A stretch of DNA of 64,000 bases from Promicromonospora panici (GTDB lineage Bacteria > Actinomycetota > Actinomycetes > Actinomycetales > Cellulomonadaceae), in the NCBI RefSeq assembly GCF_900608595.1, contig NZ_UWYY01000012.1:124001-188000 (forward strand), written 5' to 3'. Of the stretch, positions 1 to 8,764 are shown one piece after another. The translations under genes were made by a program, and so were the position numbers. Below the pieces are notes generated by a model that saw only the letters and a program-made list of their open reading frames with translations, searched no databases and was not told the DNA's origin. Positions within the stretch are counted from its first letter, which is position 1. The number at the start of each line of letters is the position of its first letter.

Positions 1-1
1 G

Positions 2-202
2 GAGTCCATGGGCTCCCAGTTCTTCCTCGTCTACGAGGAATCGACCATCCCCTCCGACGCAGCCGGCGGGTACACGGTCTTCGGCACGATCACATCCGGC
101 CTGGACTTCGTCCAGGCAGTCGCTGACGCGGGAGAAGCGGGCGGTGTGTCTGACGGCGCGCCCGTCGACCCGGTCACCATCGAAGGAGTTGAGACCCAGT
201 GA
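2..202 (+). CDS. Cyclophilin-type peptidyl-prolyl isomerase, C-terminal part (gene cut by window start)
   Basis: The open frame enters from the left edge and ends at TGA 200-202, giving about 66 C-terminal residues. The stretch SQFFLVYEE followed by YTVFGTI and GLDFVQAV matches the last strands of the cyclophilin barrel (family knowledge: cis-trans isomerisation of X-Pro bonds). The N-terminal part lies outside the window, so a signal peptide or membrane anchor cannot be judged. Its stop overlaps the GTG start of the DUF349 gene by four bases (GTGA), so the two are translationally coupled. Cyclophilin next to a DUF349 gene and relA is a common actinobacterial arrangement. Confidence 0.85.
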   Translation, partial: ESMGSQFFLVYEESTIPSDAAGGYTVFGTITSGLDFVQAVADAGEAGGVSDGAPVDPVTIEGVETQ

Positions 203-2181
203 GCGAACCCACTTCTCGCTCGTCCGAGCCCGTCCAGCAGGACGCGCCCGCCGAGCCCGTGGCCGAGACTCCGACCGCAGCCGAATCTCCCGCCGAGGCG
301 GTGAGCGAGGCGCCTGAGGCACCGGCCGAGGCGGACGCGACAGCGGACGCGCCGGACGCCACCGTGGAGGAGGCACCCGAGGTCCCCGCGGAGGAGACGG
401 CCCCCGAGGCCGAGGCTCCCGCGCAGGAGGCTCCCGCGCAGGAGGCTCCCGCTGACGAAGCTCCCGTCGAGGAGACACCCATGCCGGCGGCTCCCGCGGC
501 CGAGGCCGAGACGCCCGCGGAGGAGGCAGTTCCGACGGAGGACACTCCCGCGGCTGAGGCTCCGGCTGCTGAGGCTCCGACGGAGGAAGCTCCGGCTGCT
601 GAGGCTCCGACGGAGGAAGCTCCGGCTGCCGAGGCTCCGACGGAGGAAGCTCCCGAGGCTGAGGCACAGGTGCCCGCTGAGGAGGCTCCCGCCGAGGAGG
701 CTCCGGCGTCCGAGGCCCCCGCTCCTGCCGAGGAGAAGCCGGCCGCCGCTCCCCCGCCAGCGACTCCCAAGCCAGCGACCCCCAAGCCCTCGGCGATCCC
801 GTCGCCGGCCGCGCTCGCAAGGCCGCGTCCGCCCAAGCCGGGCGCGCCGTCGGCTCCCGCCCCGCAGGCCGCCCCGGTCACCGCGCCCACGCCGGTCGTG
901 CCGGCCGCCGCCGACGCCGCCGCGCACGCCGAGGCCGAGAAGTTCGGCCGCGTGGACGACGAAGGCAACGTGTACGTCCGCGAGTCTGCGGGCGAGCGTG
1001 TCGTCGGGCAGTTCCCGGGCGTCACCACCGAGGAGGCGCTGGCGCTGTACGTGCGCCGGTACCTCGACCTGAGCGCGAAGGTCGGCCTGTTCGAGGCCCG
1101 CCTGGAGAGCGCCGACCTGTCGGTGCGCGAGATCGACCAGACGCTCCAGAAGCTCGCCGAGGAGACCGCTGAGCCGGCCGCCGTCGGCGACCTGGACGGC
1201 CTGCGCACCCGCGTCGAGGCGCTGCGTGGCCGCGCCGCGGAACGTCGGGCCACCCTCGAGCAGGCACGGTCCGCCGCGAAGGCGGAGGCCGTCGCCGCCC
1301 GCACCTCGATCGTGGAGGCAGCCGAGAAGATCGCGGCGACCGACCCGAGCAAGATGCAGTGGCGTCCCGCGGGCGAGGAGCTGCGTTCGCTGCTGGACCG
1401 CTGGAAGGAAGCCCAGCGTTCCGGGCCACGCATCGACCGCCCCACGGAGGAGTCCCTCTGGAAGCGGTTCAGCCACGCCCGCACCGCGTTCGACCGCGAG
1501 CGCCGGCACTTCTTCGCCGACCTGGAGCAGCGCAACAGCGCCGCGAAGATCGAGAAGGAGAAGCTGGTCTCCGAGGCGGAGGCGCTGTCCACCAGCACCG
1601 ACTGGGGTTACACGGCGGGCGCCTACCGCGACCTCATGACGCGCTGGAAGGCGGCGGGCCGTGCGTCCCGCAAGGACGACGACGCCCTGTGGGCCCGGTT
1701 CCGGGCCGCGCAGGACCGGTTCTTCCAGGCGCGGGACGCCGAGAACGCCGTCATCGACGCGGAGTACGGCGAGAACCTGAAGGTCAAGGAGGAGCTGCTC
1801 CTCGAGGCCGAGGCGCTGGTGCCGGTCAAGGACCTGAACAAGGCCAAGGCCACGCTGCGCGACATCCAGGAACGCTGGGAGGAGGCCGGCAAGGTCCCCC
1901 GCGGCGACATCCAGCGCGTCGAGGGGCGCCTGCGGGCGGTCGAGACCGCGATCCGCGACGCCGACCAGGCGCAGTGGAAGCGCAGCAACCCGGAGACGCG
2001 AGCGCGTGCCGAGGGTGCCGCCGCGCAGCTCGAGGCGGCGATCGCGGGCCTCGAGGAGGAGCTCGCGGCCGCCCAGGCCAAGGGCGACAAGCGCAAGATC
2101 TCCGAGCTGGAGGCGGCGGTCACCGCCCGTCGCTCCTGGCTGGAGCAGGTCGTCAAGGCGGCGGAGGACTCCCGGGGCTGA
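199..2181 (+). CDS. DUF349 domain-containing protein with long Pro/Ala/Glu-rich N-terminus
   Basis: 660 residues from a GTG that overlaps the upstream stop. Residues 1 to about 235 are low-complexity Ala/Pro/Glu, acidic at first and then more Pro/Lys-rich, without a signal peptide. From about 243 the protein becomes ordered and helical. DUF349 repeats are visible near residues 385-445, 465-520 and 545-590, each with a W-K-x-A-G-like core; the first two also show LW-x-RF and a following F-F or H-F-F. The family is common in actinobacteria and its biochemical role is not established. The acidic region contains a tandem DNA repeat listed separately. The start is fixed by the GTGA overlap; the function remains unknown. 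Confidence 0.9.
   Translation: MSEPTSRSSEPVQQDAPAEPVAETPTAAESPAEAVSEAPEAPAEADATADAPDATVEEAPEVPAEETAPEAEAPAQEAPAQEAPADEAPVEETPMPAAPAAEAETPAEEAVPTEDTPAAEAPAAEAPTEEAPAAEAPTEEAPAAEAPTEEAPEAEAQVPAEEAPAEEAPASEAPAPAEEKPAAAPPPATPKPATPKPSAIPSPAALARPRPPKPGAPSAPAPQAAPVTAPTPVVPAAADAAAHAEAEKFGRVDDEGNVYVRESAGERVVGQFPGVTTEEALALYVRRYLDLSAKVGLFEARLESADLSVREIDQTLQKLAEETAEPAAVGDLDGLRTRVEALRGRAAERRATLEQARSAAKAEAVAARTSIVEAAEKIAATDPSKMQWRPAGEELRSLLDRWKEAQRSGPRIDRPTEESLWKRFSHARTAFDRERRHFFADLEQRNSAAKIEKEKLVSEAEALSTSTDWGYTAGAYRDLMTRWKAAGRASRKDDDALWARFRAAQDRFFQARDAENAVIDAEYGENLKVKEELLLEAEALVPVKDLNKAKATLRDIQERWEEAGKVPRGDIQRVEGRLRAVETAIRDADQAQWKRSNPETRARAEGAAAQLEAAIAGLEEELAAAQAKGDKRKISELEAAVTARRSWLEQVVKAAEDSRG
559..648 (+). 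repeat. Three tandem 30-bp coding repeats in the DUF349 gene
   Basis: Units at 559-588, 589-618 and 619-648 are identical except for one T-to-C change at 630. Each encodes the ten residues APAAEAPTEE. The 30-bp unit keeps frame, so copy-number change would lengthen or shorten the disordered N-terminus without breaking the gene. Confidence 0.9.
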
Positions 2182-2257
2182 CACGCCCCTGGGGTTTGTC
2201 CACAGCGGGCCCGGTCGCGCACTGCGCGGCCGTGCCCGCTGCACGTAGGTTCTGCGC

Positions 2258-2878
2258 ATGCCGTCCCCGCGCACCTCGCTCGCCGCGCTCCTCGACCCAC
2301 GGCCCGCGCCCGCGCCGCTGGTGGTCACGCCCGCGCACGTGGGCGGGCGGGTTGCATGGTCTGACCTGCGGCGTTCCGGCGCCCTGGTCGAGCTGCACGA
2401 CGGCGCGGCGGTCGCGATCGGCTCTGTCGTCGGGCCCCGGCACCGCGCGCTGGCGCTCGCGGGCGAGGTGCCGGCGCGCTGCGTCCTGGTCGCCGCGACG
2501 GCCGCGTGGGTACACACGGGGCTGTACGAGGGTGTGCCCGCCCCGGCCTGGCCCGCGGGCGCGCCGATCGAGGTGGCCTACTCCCCCGGCGTCCACTGCC
2601 CGGCGCCCCGCCCCGGCCGGGTCGCGCGGCGCGCGCCGGGGCTCGGGCCGGACACGGTCAGCGTCGCGGGGGTAGCGGTCACGGGGCTGACCAGGACCGC
2701 AGCCGACGTCGCCTGTACCGCTCCGCTGGAGGCCGCGGTGCCGGTCCTGGTGGCCCTGGCGGAGCGTGGCGCGGATCTGCCCGGTGCTCTGCGGCTGCTC
2801 GACCGGCGCGTCCGGGTCGTGGGCCGGCCCGCGGCGCACCGGGCGTTCGCGGCAGCGCGGGAACGGCTGAGCCGCTAG
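2258..2878 (+). CDS. Hypothetical protein, weakly AbiEi-antitoxin-like
   Basis: 206 residues. I do not recognise it with confidence. The segment around residues 137-150 (AGVAVTGLTRTAADVAC) resembles the V-x-S-x-x-R-T-A-x-D-x-A region of actinobacterial AbiEi-type antitoxin-like proteins, which pair an N-terminal recognition part with a C-terminal domain containing this motif. The usual winged-helix start is not obvious here and no toxin gene is adjacent. It is rich in Ala, Arg and Val, with no signal peptide or membrane segment. It sits 76 bp after the DUF349 gene and 10 bp before the primase-polymerase gene on the same strand, so co-transcription is plausible. Confidence 0.6.
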   Translation: MPSPRTSLAALLDPRPAPAPLVVTPAHVGGRVAWSDLRRSGALVELHDGAAVAIGSVVGPRHRALALAGEVPARCVLVAATAAWVHTGLYEGVPAPAWPAGAPIEVAYSPGVHCPAPRPGRVARRAPGLGPDTVSVAGVAVTGLTRTAADVACTAPLEAAVPVLVALAERGADLPGALRLLDRRVRVVGRPAAHRAFAAARERLSR

Positions 2879-2888
2879 GTTCAGGGAC

Positions 2889-3980
2889 ATGGCCGGATCC
2901 AAGACACCAGCGGTGGAGCTCGACGTCGCCGGACGCACCGTCCGCGTGACGAGCCCGGACCGCGTCGTCTTTCCCCGCGGAATCACGAAGCTGCAGGTCG
3001 TCGAGTACTTCGTCGCCGTGTCCGACGGCATCACCGGTGCGCTGCTGCACCGCCCCACGACGCTCGAGCGCTGGCCCAAGGGGTGGCACGAGGGCGCGCA
3101 CCTCGCCACACGCATGCCGAAGCCGGACGATCCGAAGGGTGACGGCTTCTACCAGAAGCGTGTCCCGAAGGGCGCGCCGGACTACGTCGAGACGGCGACG
3201 ATCGCGTTCCCGTCGGGCCGGACGGCGGACGAGGTGTGCCCGACGGAGCCGGCAGTGGTGGCCTGGGCGGCCAACATGGGGACCCTCACGTTCCACCCGT
3301 GGCCGGTGCGGCGGGACGACGTCGAGGCCGTCGACCAGCTGCGGATCGACCTCGACCCGCAGCCCGGTACCGCGTTCGCGGAGGCAGCGACCGTCGCGCC
3401 GCACCTGCGGGAGCTGCTGGGTGAGCTGGCTCTGACCGGCTACCCCAAGACGTCCGGCGGGCGCGGGCTGCACGTGTTCGTGCCGCTGGAGCCGCGGTGG
3501 ACGTTCACGGAGGGGCGGCGAGCGACGATCGCCATCGGGCGCGAGCTGGAACGCCGCCTGCCCGGCAAGGTGACGACCCGGTGGTGGAAGGAGGAGCGCG
3601 GCGAGGCGATCTTCGTGGACTACAACCAGATGGCCCGCGACCGGACCATCGCCTCCGCGTACTCGATCCGGGCCAACGGAAGGGCTTCGGTGTCGATGCC
3701 GCTGGAGTGGGACGAGCTGGGCGAGGTGCACCCGGACGACTTCGACGTCCTGACCGCGCCGGCCAGGTTCGCCGAGCGCGGCGACCTGTTCGCCGCGCTA
3801 CGGGCCGATCGGGACCCGGCGCTGGACTGCTCCCTGGACGCGGCCCTGGAGCTCGCGTCCCGCGACGAGGCCGACGGGCTCGAGGACCTGCCCTACCCGC
3901 CGGAGTACCCGAAGATGCCGGGCGAGCCCAAGCGAGTCCAGCCCAGCCGCGACAAGGACCGGGACAAGACAAAGGACTGA
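2889..3980 (+). CDS. Stand-alone LigD-type primase-polymerase (Prim-PolC-like)
   Basis: 363 residues forming one archaeo-eukaryotic primase (AEP) domain with no ligase or nuclease domain. The metal-binding pair Asp154-Leu-Asp156 lies in the DLDP motif, the nucleotide-binding SGGRGLH motif ends at His195, and the third acidic residue is Asp244 in FVDYNQ. In LigD proteins this domain fills gaps and adds nucleotides at breaks. In mycobacteria a stand-alone relative, Prim-PolC, works with LigC in short-gap excision repair. The ligC-type gene 1 kb downstream on the same strand supports that role here. No Ku gene is present in the window. The C-terminal tail is Lys/Asp-rich. Confidence 0.9.
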   Translation: MAGSKTPAVELDVAGRTVRVTSPDRVVFPRGITKLQVVEYFVAVSDGITGALLHRPTTLERWPKGWHEGAHLATRMPKPDDPKGDGFYQKRVPKGAPDYVETATIAFPSGRTADEVCPTEPAVVAWAANMGTLTFHPWPVRRDDVEAVDQLRIDLDPQPGTAFAEAATVAPHLRELLGELALTGYPKTSGGRGLHVFVPLEPRWTFTEGRRATIAIGRELERRLPGKVTTRWWKEERGEAIFVDYNQMARDRTIASAYSIRANGRASVSMPLEWDELGEVHPDDFDVLTAPARFAERGDLFAALRADRDPALDCSLDAALELASRDEADGLEDLPYPPEYPKMPGEPKRVQPSRDKDRDKTKD

Positions 3981-3993
3981 CCCCCGCGGCTTC

Positions 3994-4054
3994 GTTGTGG
4001 GCGTGATCGTTGTGCCTATAACGGGCGCACCATCGCAACGATCACGCCCACAAC
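3994..4054. terminator. Perfect 19-bp inverted repeat between convergent genes
   Basis: The arms 3994-4012 and 4036-4054 are exact reverse complements, separated by 23 bases. The repeat begins 13 bases after the primase-polymerase stop and ends 13 bases before the stop of the convergent Rho_N-like gene, so it probably terminates both. There is no clear T-run, and the long loop is unusual for an intrinsic terminator. Confidence 0.6.
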
Positions 4055-4067
4055 CAGAGTGCACGGG

Positions 4068-4337
4068 TCAGTGGTTGCGCAGGGCCTTGATGAGGTCGCC
4101 CTTGCGCATCGTGGAACGACCCTCGATGCCGATCTCGGCGGCGCGCTTGCGCAGGTCGTCGACGGTCCAGTCGTCGTACTCGGGCGACTTGCCGCCCTTG
4201 CGACCGACGTTCTTGCGGGACGAGCCCGCGGCGGCGTTCGCGATGCGGGCCGCCTTCTCCTTGGAATTGCCCTCGTCACGGAGCTTCTCGTACAGCTCCT
4301 TGTCCTTGACGCTCGGGCCGGGTTCACGCCTCGGCAT
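4068..4337 (-). CDS. Small Rho_N/SAP-like protein (DUF7218 type)
   Basis: 89 residues from the ATG at 4337, preceded by GGGAGGAG at good spacing. A GTG 30 bases further upstream is in frame but has no ribosome site. The N-terminal half (KDKELYEKLRDEGNSKEKA) is a charged helical segment. The C-terminal 40 residues (WTVDDLRKRAAEIGIEG then KGDLIKALR) have the helix-extended-helix pattern of Rho termination factor N-terminal and SAP nucleic-acid-binding modules. It probably binds DNA or RNA. It lies between the primase-polymerase and ligase genes but on the opposite strand, so a repair link rests only on position. Confidence 0.8.
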   Translation of the reverse strand: MPRREPGPSVKDKELYEKLRDEGNSKEKAARIANAAAGSSRKNVGRKGGKSPEYDDWTVDDLRKRAAEIGIEGRSTMRKGDLIKALRNH

Positions 4338-4447
4338 GGCTGCTCCTCCCGCTCGCTGACCGTTCACTGTCCACGATGGCCCGACACCGAGCCGCTCGCA
4401 CCCGGGATGACCGATGAGTTCCGCGCGGCTGGGGCGTCGGACCGTGC

Positions 4448-5011
4448 ATGGGAACCCTGAGCTACTTCGCGAACATGTCCGCCGACGGGTACACCGTCGA
4501 CGCCGACGGCAAGTTCGACTGGACCGATCCCTCCGACGAGGTGTTCGCGTTCATCAACGAGATCGAGTCGGACGTCGCCGTCTACGTCCATGGCCGGCGC
4601 ATGTACGAGACGATGGTCTACTGGGAGACCCACGAACCGGGACCGGATCCGAACCCGCACGAGACGCGGTACGCGGAGATCTGGCAGGGAGTGGAGAAGA
4701 TCGTCGCGTCGTCGTCCCTGCCCGAGGAGGCCATCACGTCGGCGCGGACCCGGCTGGTGCGCGACCTGCGACTCGGTGAGCTGCGGCGGATCGCCGACTA
4801 CGCGCCCGGCGTCGTCTCCGTGGGCGGGCCCACCGTGGCCGCCGAGCCGATCAAGCACGGGCTCGTCGACGAGTTCCGCTTCTTCGTCTACCCCGAGGTG
4901 GTGGGCGGCGGCCTGCCGGCCCTGCCGCTCGACGCACGACTCAGCCTGCGCCTCGTCGACTCCCGGACGTTCGCGAACGGGTGCGTCTACCTGCGCTACG
5001 TGCCGCGCTGA
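4448..5011 (+). CDS. Dihydrofolate reductase family protein (RibD C-terminal domain)
   Basis: 187 residues. The N-terminus (SYFANMSADGYTVD) and the SVGGPTVAAEPIKHGLVDEFRF-like core, here split as SVGGPTVAA and HGLVDEFRFFVYPEVVG, are typical of the NADPH-binding RibD-C/DHFR-like fold. Many actinobacterial members are annotated dihydrofolate reductase family although their substrate is unknown. It is not likely to be the housekeeping FolA or RibD: it lacks the RibD deaminase half and no riboflavin genes are nearby. It precedes the ligase gene by only 14 bp, so the two are probably co-transcribed. Confidence 0.85.
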   Translation: MGTLSYFANMSADGYTVDADGKFDWTDPSDEVFAFINEIESDVAVYVHGRRMYETMVYWETHEPGPDPNPHETRYAEIWQGVEKIVASSSLPEEAITSARTRLVRDLRLGELRRIADYAPGVVSVGGPTVAAEPIKHGLVDEFRFFVYPEVVGGGLPALPLDARLSLRLVDSRTFANGCVYLRYVPR

Positions 5012-5025
5012 GGCAGGCTCGTTCC

Positions 5026-6207
5026 GTGACCACATTCAACCTGCCGGTGCAGCCCCCGGTTCGACCGATGCTCGCCAAGAGCGTGGCATCGATCCCTGCC
5101 CAGACGCCCACCGATGTCGGCCCGGCGTACGTCTACGAGCCGAAGTGGGACGGCTTCCGCGCCATCGTGTACCGCGATGGCGACGCCGTGCGCATCGACT
5201 CCCGCAATACGAAGCCCATGGACCGCTACTTCCCCGACGTCGTCGCCGCGGTCCGCGAGGCGCTCCCGGAGCGGTGCGTGGTCGACGGCGAGATCGTCAT
5301 CGCCCGGACGCCGGAGGGCTCGGACGGTGATCTCGGCCCAGGCAGCGGCGCGCGGCTCGACTTCGAGCTGCTGTCCCAGCGCATCCATCCGGCCGCGTCC
5401 CGGGTGAACATGCTCGCGGAGACCACCCCCGCCGCGCTGGTGGTGTTCGACGTCCTCGCGCTGGGCGACGAGTCGCTCATGGACCGCCCGCTGGCCGAGC
5501 GGATCGAGGTGCTGGACGGGCTGGGGCTGAAGGGCCCGCTCGTGTTCGCCACACCCCGCACGCTGAACACCGCGGTCGCCGAGGAGTGGTTCGGCTCCTT
5601 CGAGGGCGCCGGCCTGGACGGCGTCGTCGCCAAGCCCGCGGACGGCCCCTACGCGCCCAACAAGCGCGCCATGCTGAAGATCAAGCACACACGCACGGCC
5701 GACGTCGTGCTGGCGGGCTACCGACTGCACAAGACCTCGACGCCCGAGGCACCGGTGCTGGGCTCGCTGCTGCTGGGCCTGTGGGACGAGTCCGACGACG
5801 GGCCGCGGCTGCAGTTCATCGGGGTCGCCGCGTCGTTCTCGGCGTCCCGCCGTGCCGAGCTCGTGGCCGAGCTGGCGCCGCTGGTCGTCGAGCCCGGCAC
5901 ACCCGCGGCGGACGAGCACCCCTGGCGCGGGTGGACCGATCCCGCGAACGCCGAGGCGGGCGACCGGCTACCGGGCGCGCAGTCCCGCTGGAGCTCCGGC
6001 AAGGACCTGTCGTTCACTCCCCTGCGCCCGGAGCGCGTGCTCGAGGTGGGCTACGACCACATGGAGGGCACCCGGTTCCGGCATACCGCCCAGTTCAAGC
6101 GCTGGCGCCCGGACCGCGAGCCGGCGTCGTGCACCTACGAGCAGCTGGAGGAGCCCGTCCGCTACGACCTGGGTGAGCTGCTGCCGGGCGCGCCGGGCAC
6201 GGCCTGA
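5026..6207 (+). CDS. ligC: ATP-dependent DNA ligase, LigC type
   Basis: 393 residues from GTG 5026; an in-frame upstream ATG would overlap the previous gene and add an unrelated N-terminus. The nucleotidyl-transfer lysine is Lys40 in the motif EPKWDGFR, followed by the expected DGEIV, VFDVLAL, GLDGVVAKP and KIKH motifs. An OB-fold domain follows from about residue 230 (VVLAGYRLH, then LRPERVLEVGYDHMEG and RHTAQFKRWRPDR). There is no Ku-binding, polymerase or nuclease extension, so this is a LigC, not a full LigD. Family knowledge: it seals nicks after gap filling, and mycobacterial LigC partners with Prim-PolC, whose likely counterpart starts at 2889. Confidence 0.92.
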   Translation: MTTFNLPVQPPVRPMLAKSVASIPAQTPTDVGPAYVYEPKWDGFRAIVYRDGDAVRIDSRNTKPMDRYFPDVVAAVREALPERCVVDGEIVIARTPEGSDGDLGPGSGARLDFELLSQRIHPAASRVNMLAETTPAALVVFDVLALGDESLMDRPLAERIEVLDGLGLKGPLVFATPRTLNTAVAEEWFGSFEGAGLDGVVAKPADGPYAPNKRAMLKIKHTRTADVVLAGYRLHKTSTPEAPVLGSLLLGLWDESDDGPRLQFIGVAASFSASRRAELVAELAPLVVEPGTPAADEHPWRGWTDPANAEAGDRLPGAQSRWSSGKDLSFTPLRPERVLEVGYDHMEGTRFRHTAQFKRWRPDREPASCTYEQLEEPVRYDLGELLPGAPGTA

Positions 6208-6212
6208 CGCCG

Positions 6213-6293
6213 GTCGTCCCAGTGGTGGGCGGCGGACCGACGGGCGTGATGCTGGCCGCGGAGCAGGAGCATGTCGTCGACCGCGGCGCGTAG
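6213..6293 (+). pseudogene. Remnant of FAD-dependent monooxygenase N-terminus
   Basis: A 26-codon open stretch ending in TAG encodes VVPVVGGGPTGVMLAAEQEH and six more residues. It resembles the start of aromatic-ring hydroxylases (V-x-x-V-G-x-G-P-T-G-L-x-L-A-x-E), the dinucleotide-binding beta-alpha unit. It has no start codon with a ribosome site and no downstream continuation, so it looks like a relic left between ligC and relA. Such a short match could be chance, but the order of the Gly-Gly-Gly-Pro-Thr-Gly residues is specific. Confidence 0.5.
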
Positions 6294-6352
6294 CTGGACG
6301 CGCCGGCTCACCTAGGGCTGACGCTGCGCGGCAGGCCGCACCGGCGATCCGG

Positions 6353-8689
6353 TCAGACCGGCAGCTGCGGCCGTTCGACCGGCTTGGTGCCGGTGATCCG
6401 GTGCACGTCGAAGACGCCCTCGACCTTCCGGACGGCGGCGAGCACGGTCGCGAGGTGGGCCGGCTCGGCCATCTCGAAGATGAACCGGGAGACCGCCAGC
6501 CGGTCGTCCGACGTCGAGACGAACGCCGAAAGGATGTTCACGTGGTTCTCGGACAGCACCCGCGTCACGTCCGACAGGAGGCGCGACCGGTCGAGCGCCT
6601 CGACCTGGATCTGGACCAGGAACATCGTGTTGGCGCCCTGCGTCCACTCCACCTCGACCAGGCGCTCCGGCTGCTTGCGCAGCCCGTCCAGGTTCACGCA
6701 GTCCGTGCGGTGCACGCTGACGCCCTGGCCGCGCGTGACGAAGCCGACGATGTCGTCGCCGGGCACCGGGGTGCAGCACTTGGCGAGCTTGACCCACACG
6801 TCCGCGGAGTCGGAGCCCTTGAGCATGACGCCCGGGTCGCCCGAGCGCACGCGCCGGGCGGTGAGCCCGCCGGGCCGGGTCGCCTCGGCGACGTCCTCTT
6901 CCGCGCCGTCCGCGCCGCCGAGCGCCCTGACCAGCTTCTCCACCACGTGGGCGGAGGAGATCTGGCCCTCGCCGACTGCCGCGTACAGCGCGGAGACGTC
7001 CTGGTAGTTCATCTCGTTCGCGACCCCGACGAGGGTCTCGTGCGACATCAGGCGCTGGATCGGCAGGCCCTGCTTGCGCATGGACTTGGCGATCGAGTCC
7101 TTGCCGGTCTCGACGGCCTCCTCGCGGCGCTCCTTGGTGAACCACTGGCGGATCTTGTTCCGCGCGCGCGGCGACTTCACGAACCCGAGCCAGTCCCGGC
7201 TCGGCCCCGCCGTCTCCGACTTCGACGTGAGGATGTCGACGACGTCGCCGTTCTCCAGCGGCGAGTCCAGCGGCACCAGGCGGCCGTTCACGCGGGCGCC
7301 CATGGTGCGGTGCCCCACCTCGGTGTGCACGGCGTACGCGAAGTCGACCGGCGTCGCGCCGCCCGGCAGCGCCATCGCCATGCCCTTCGGCGTGAAGACG
7401 TAGACCTCGTCGCCGCCGATCTCGAACCGCAGCGAGTCGAGGAACTCCGCCGGGTCGGCGGTCTCGCGCTGCCAGTCCACGAGCTGGCGCAGCCAGGCCA
7501 TGTCCTGGTTCTTCGGGTCGTTGCCGCCCCCCGCAGGCGTCTTCTCCTTGTACTTCCAGTGCGCCGCGACGCCGTACTCGGCGCGGCGGTGCATGTCGTG
7601 CGTGCGGATCTGGATCTCCACGGGCTTGCCGCCCGGGCCGATCACCGTCGTGTGCAGCGACTGGTACATGTTGAACTTCGGCATCGCGATGTAGTCCTTG
7701 AACCGGCCGGGGACCGGGTTCCACCGCGCATGCATGGCGCCGAGCGCCGCATAACAGTCGCGCACCGTGTCCACCAGGACACGCGTGCCGACGAGGTCGT
7801 AGATCTCCGCGAAGTCGTGGCCGCGCACGATCATCTTCTGGTAGATCGAGTAGTAGTGCTTCGGCCGGCCGGTCACCGTCGCCTTGATCTTGGCGCTGCG
7901 CAGGTCGGACTCGATCTGGCCCTTCACCACGCCGAGGTACTCCTCACGCGCGGGGGCCCGCTCGGCCACCAGGTGCACGATCTCGTCGTACACCTTGGGG
8001 TACAGGGCCTGGAAGGAGAGGTCCTCCAGCTCCCACTTGATCGTGTTCATGCCCAGCCGGTGGGCCAGGGGCGCGTAGATCTCGACGGTCTCGCGCGCCT
8101 TGCGCTCCGCCGACTTGGACGGCACGTACTTCCAGGTGCGGGCGTTGTGCAGGCGGTCGGCCAGCTTGATGACCAGCACGCGGATGTCCTTGGCCATCGC
8201 CACGACCATCTTGCGCACGGTCTCGGCCTGCGCCGCGTCGCCGTACTTCACCTTGTCGAGCTTGGTGACGCCGTCCACCAGCAGCGCGACGTCGTCGCCG
8301 AACTCGGTGCGCAGCGTGTCCAGCGCGTAGTCGGTGTCCTCCACCGTGTCGTGCAGCAGCGCGGCCGCGATCGTGGTGCCCTCGAAGCCGAGCTCGGCGA
8401 GGATCGTCGAGACCGCGACGGGGTGCGTGATGTACGGGTCGCCGCTCTTGCGCATCTGGCCGCGGTGGGCCTTCTCCGCGACGACGTACGCACGCTCGAT
8501 CAGCGCCACGTCGGCCTTGGGGTGGTTGCTGCGGATCGCCTGCAGCAGCGGCTCGATCGCGGCGGGCGTACCGCCGCCCACGCTGCGCACGCCGAGGCGG
8601 ACCAGCCGGTTCCGCATCCGGTTGCCACCGGGCGGGGTCGGCGGGTTCTTCTCGGGCACGGGAGCGCGTGACACCGTGTTCTCAGCCAT
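6353..8689 (-). CDS. relA: Bifunctional (p)ppGpp synthetase/hydrolase (Rel)
   Basis: 778 residues, the length usual for actinobacterial Rel. The N-terminal HD hydrolase domain shows [13 protein letters not shown] and [10 protein letters not shown]. The synthetase domain shows [25 protein letters not shown] and [15 protein letters not shown] domain follows ([20 protein letters not shown]) and a C-terminal ACT domain ends near [17 protein letters not shown] residues appear intact, so it should both make and degrade (p)ppGpp in the stringent response. The start is an ATG preceded by GGAGGCGCGTAC. It lies downstream of apt on the same strand, with a 75-bp gap holding a short GC-rich palindrome (near 8708-8722). 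Confidence 0.96.
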   Translation of the reverse strand: MAENTVSRAPVPEKNPPTPPGGNRMRNRLVRLGVRSVGGGTPAAIEPLLQAIRSNHPKADVALIERAYVVAEKAHRGQMRKSGDPYITHPVAVSTILAELGFEGTTIAAALLHDTVEDTDYALDTLRTEFGDDVALLVDGVTKLDKVKYGDAAQAETVRKMVVAMAKDIRVLVIKLADRLHNARTWKYVPSKSAERKARETVEIYAPLAHRLGMNTIKWELEDLSFQALYPKVYDEIVHLVAERAPAREEYLGVVKGQIESDLRSAKIKATVTGRPKHYYSIYQKMIVRGHDFAEIYDLVGTRVLVDTVRDCYAALGAMHARWNPVPGRFKDYIAMPKFNMYQSLHTTVIGPGGKPVEIQIRTHDMHRRAEYGVAAHWKYKEKTPAGGGNDPKNQDMAWLRQLVDWQRETADPAEFLDSLRFEIGGDEVYVFTPKGMAMALPGGATPVDFAYAVHTEVGHRTMGARVNGRLVPLDSPLENGDVVDILTSKSETAGPSRDWLGFVKSPRARNKIRQWFTKERREEAVETGKDSIAKSMRKQGLPIQRLMSHETLVGVANEMNYQDVSALYAAVGEGQISSAHVVEKLVRALGGADGAEEDVAEATRPGGLTARRVRSGDPGVMLKGSDSADVWVKLAKCCTPVPGDDIVGFVTRGQGVSVHRTDCVNLDGLRKQPERLVEVEWTQGANTMFLVQIQVEALDRSRLLSDVTRVLSENHVNILSAFVSTSDDRLAVSRFIFEMAEPAHLATVLAAVRKVEGVFDVHRITGTKPVERPQLPV

Positions 8690-8764
8690 GTACGCGCCTC
8701 CTTCCCCGGGTCGAACCCGGAGTCGCCAGTCTAGCCCTGGACCTCTATTCCCCGTCCGAAGGGC

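Noticed and set aside
31..2517. Long minus-strand open frames opposite the DUF349 gene
   Set aside because: They are Arg/Gly/Leu-rich reading shadows of a high-GC gene on the other strand, with no ribosome site and no recognisable motif. The plus-strand gene has clear DUF349 repeats.
5852..8671. 939-codon plus-strand open frame opposite relA
   Set aside because: Its composition mirrors the relA codons read backwards (His/Arg/Val/Asp-rich), and relA itself shows all family motifs.
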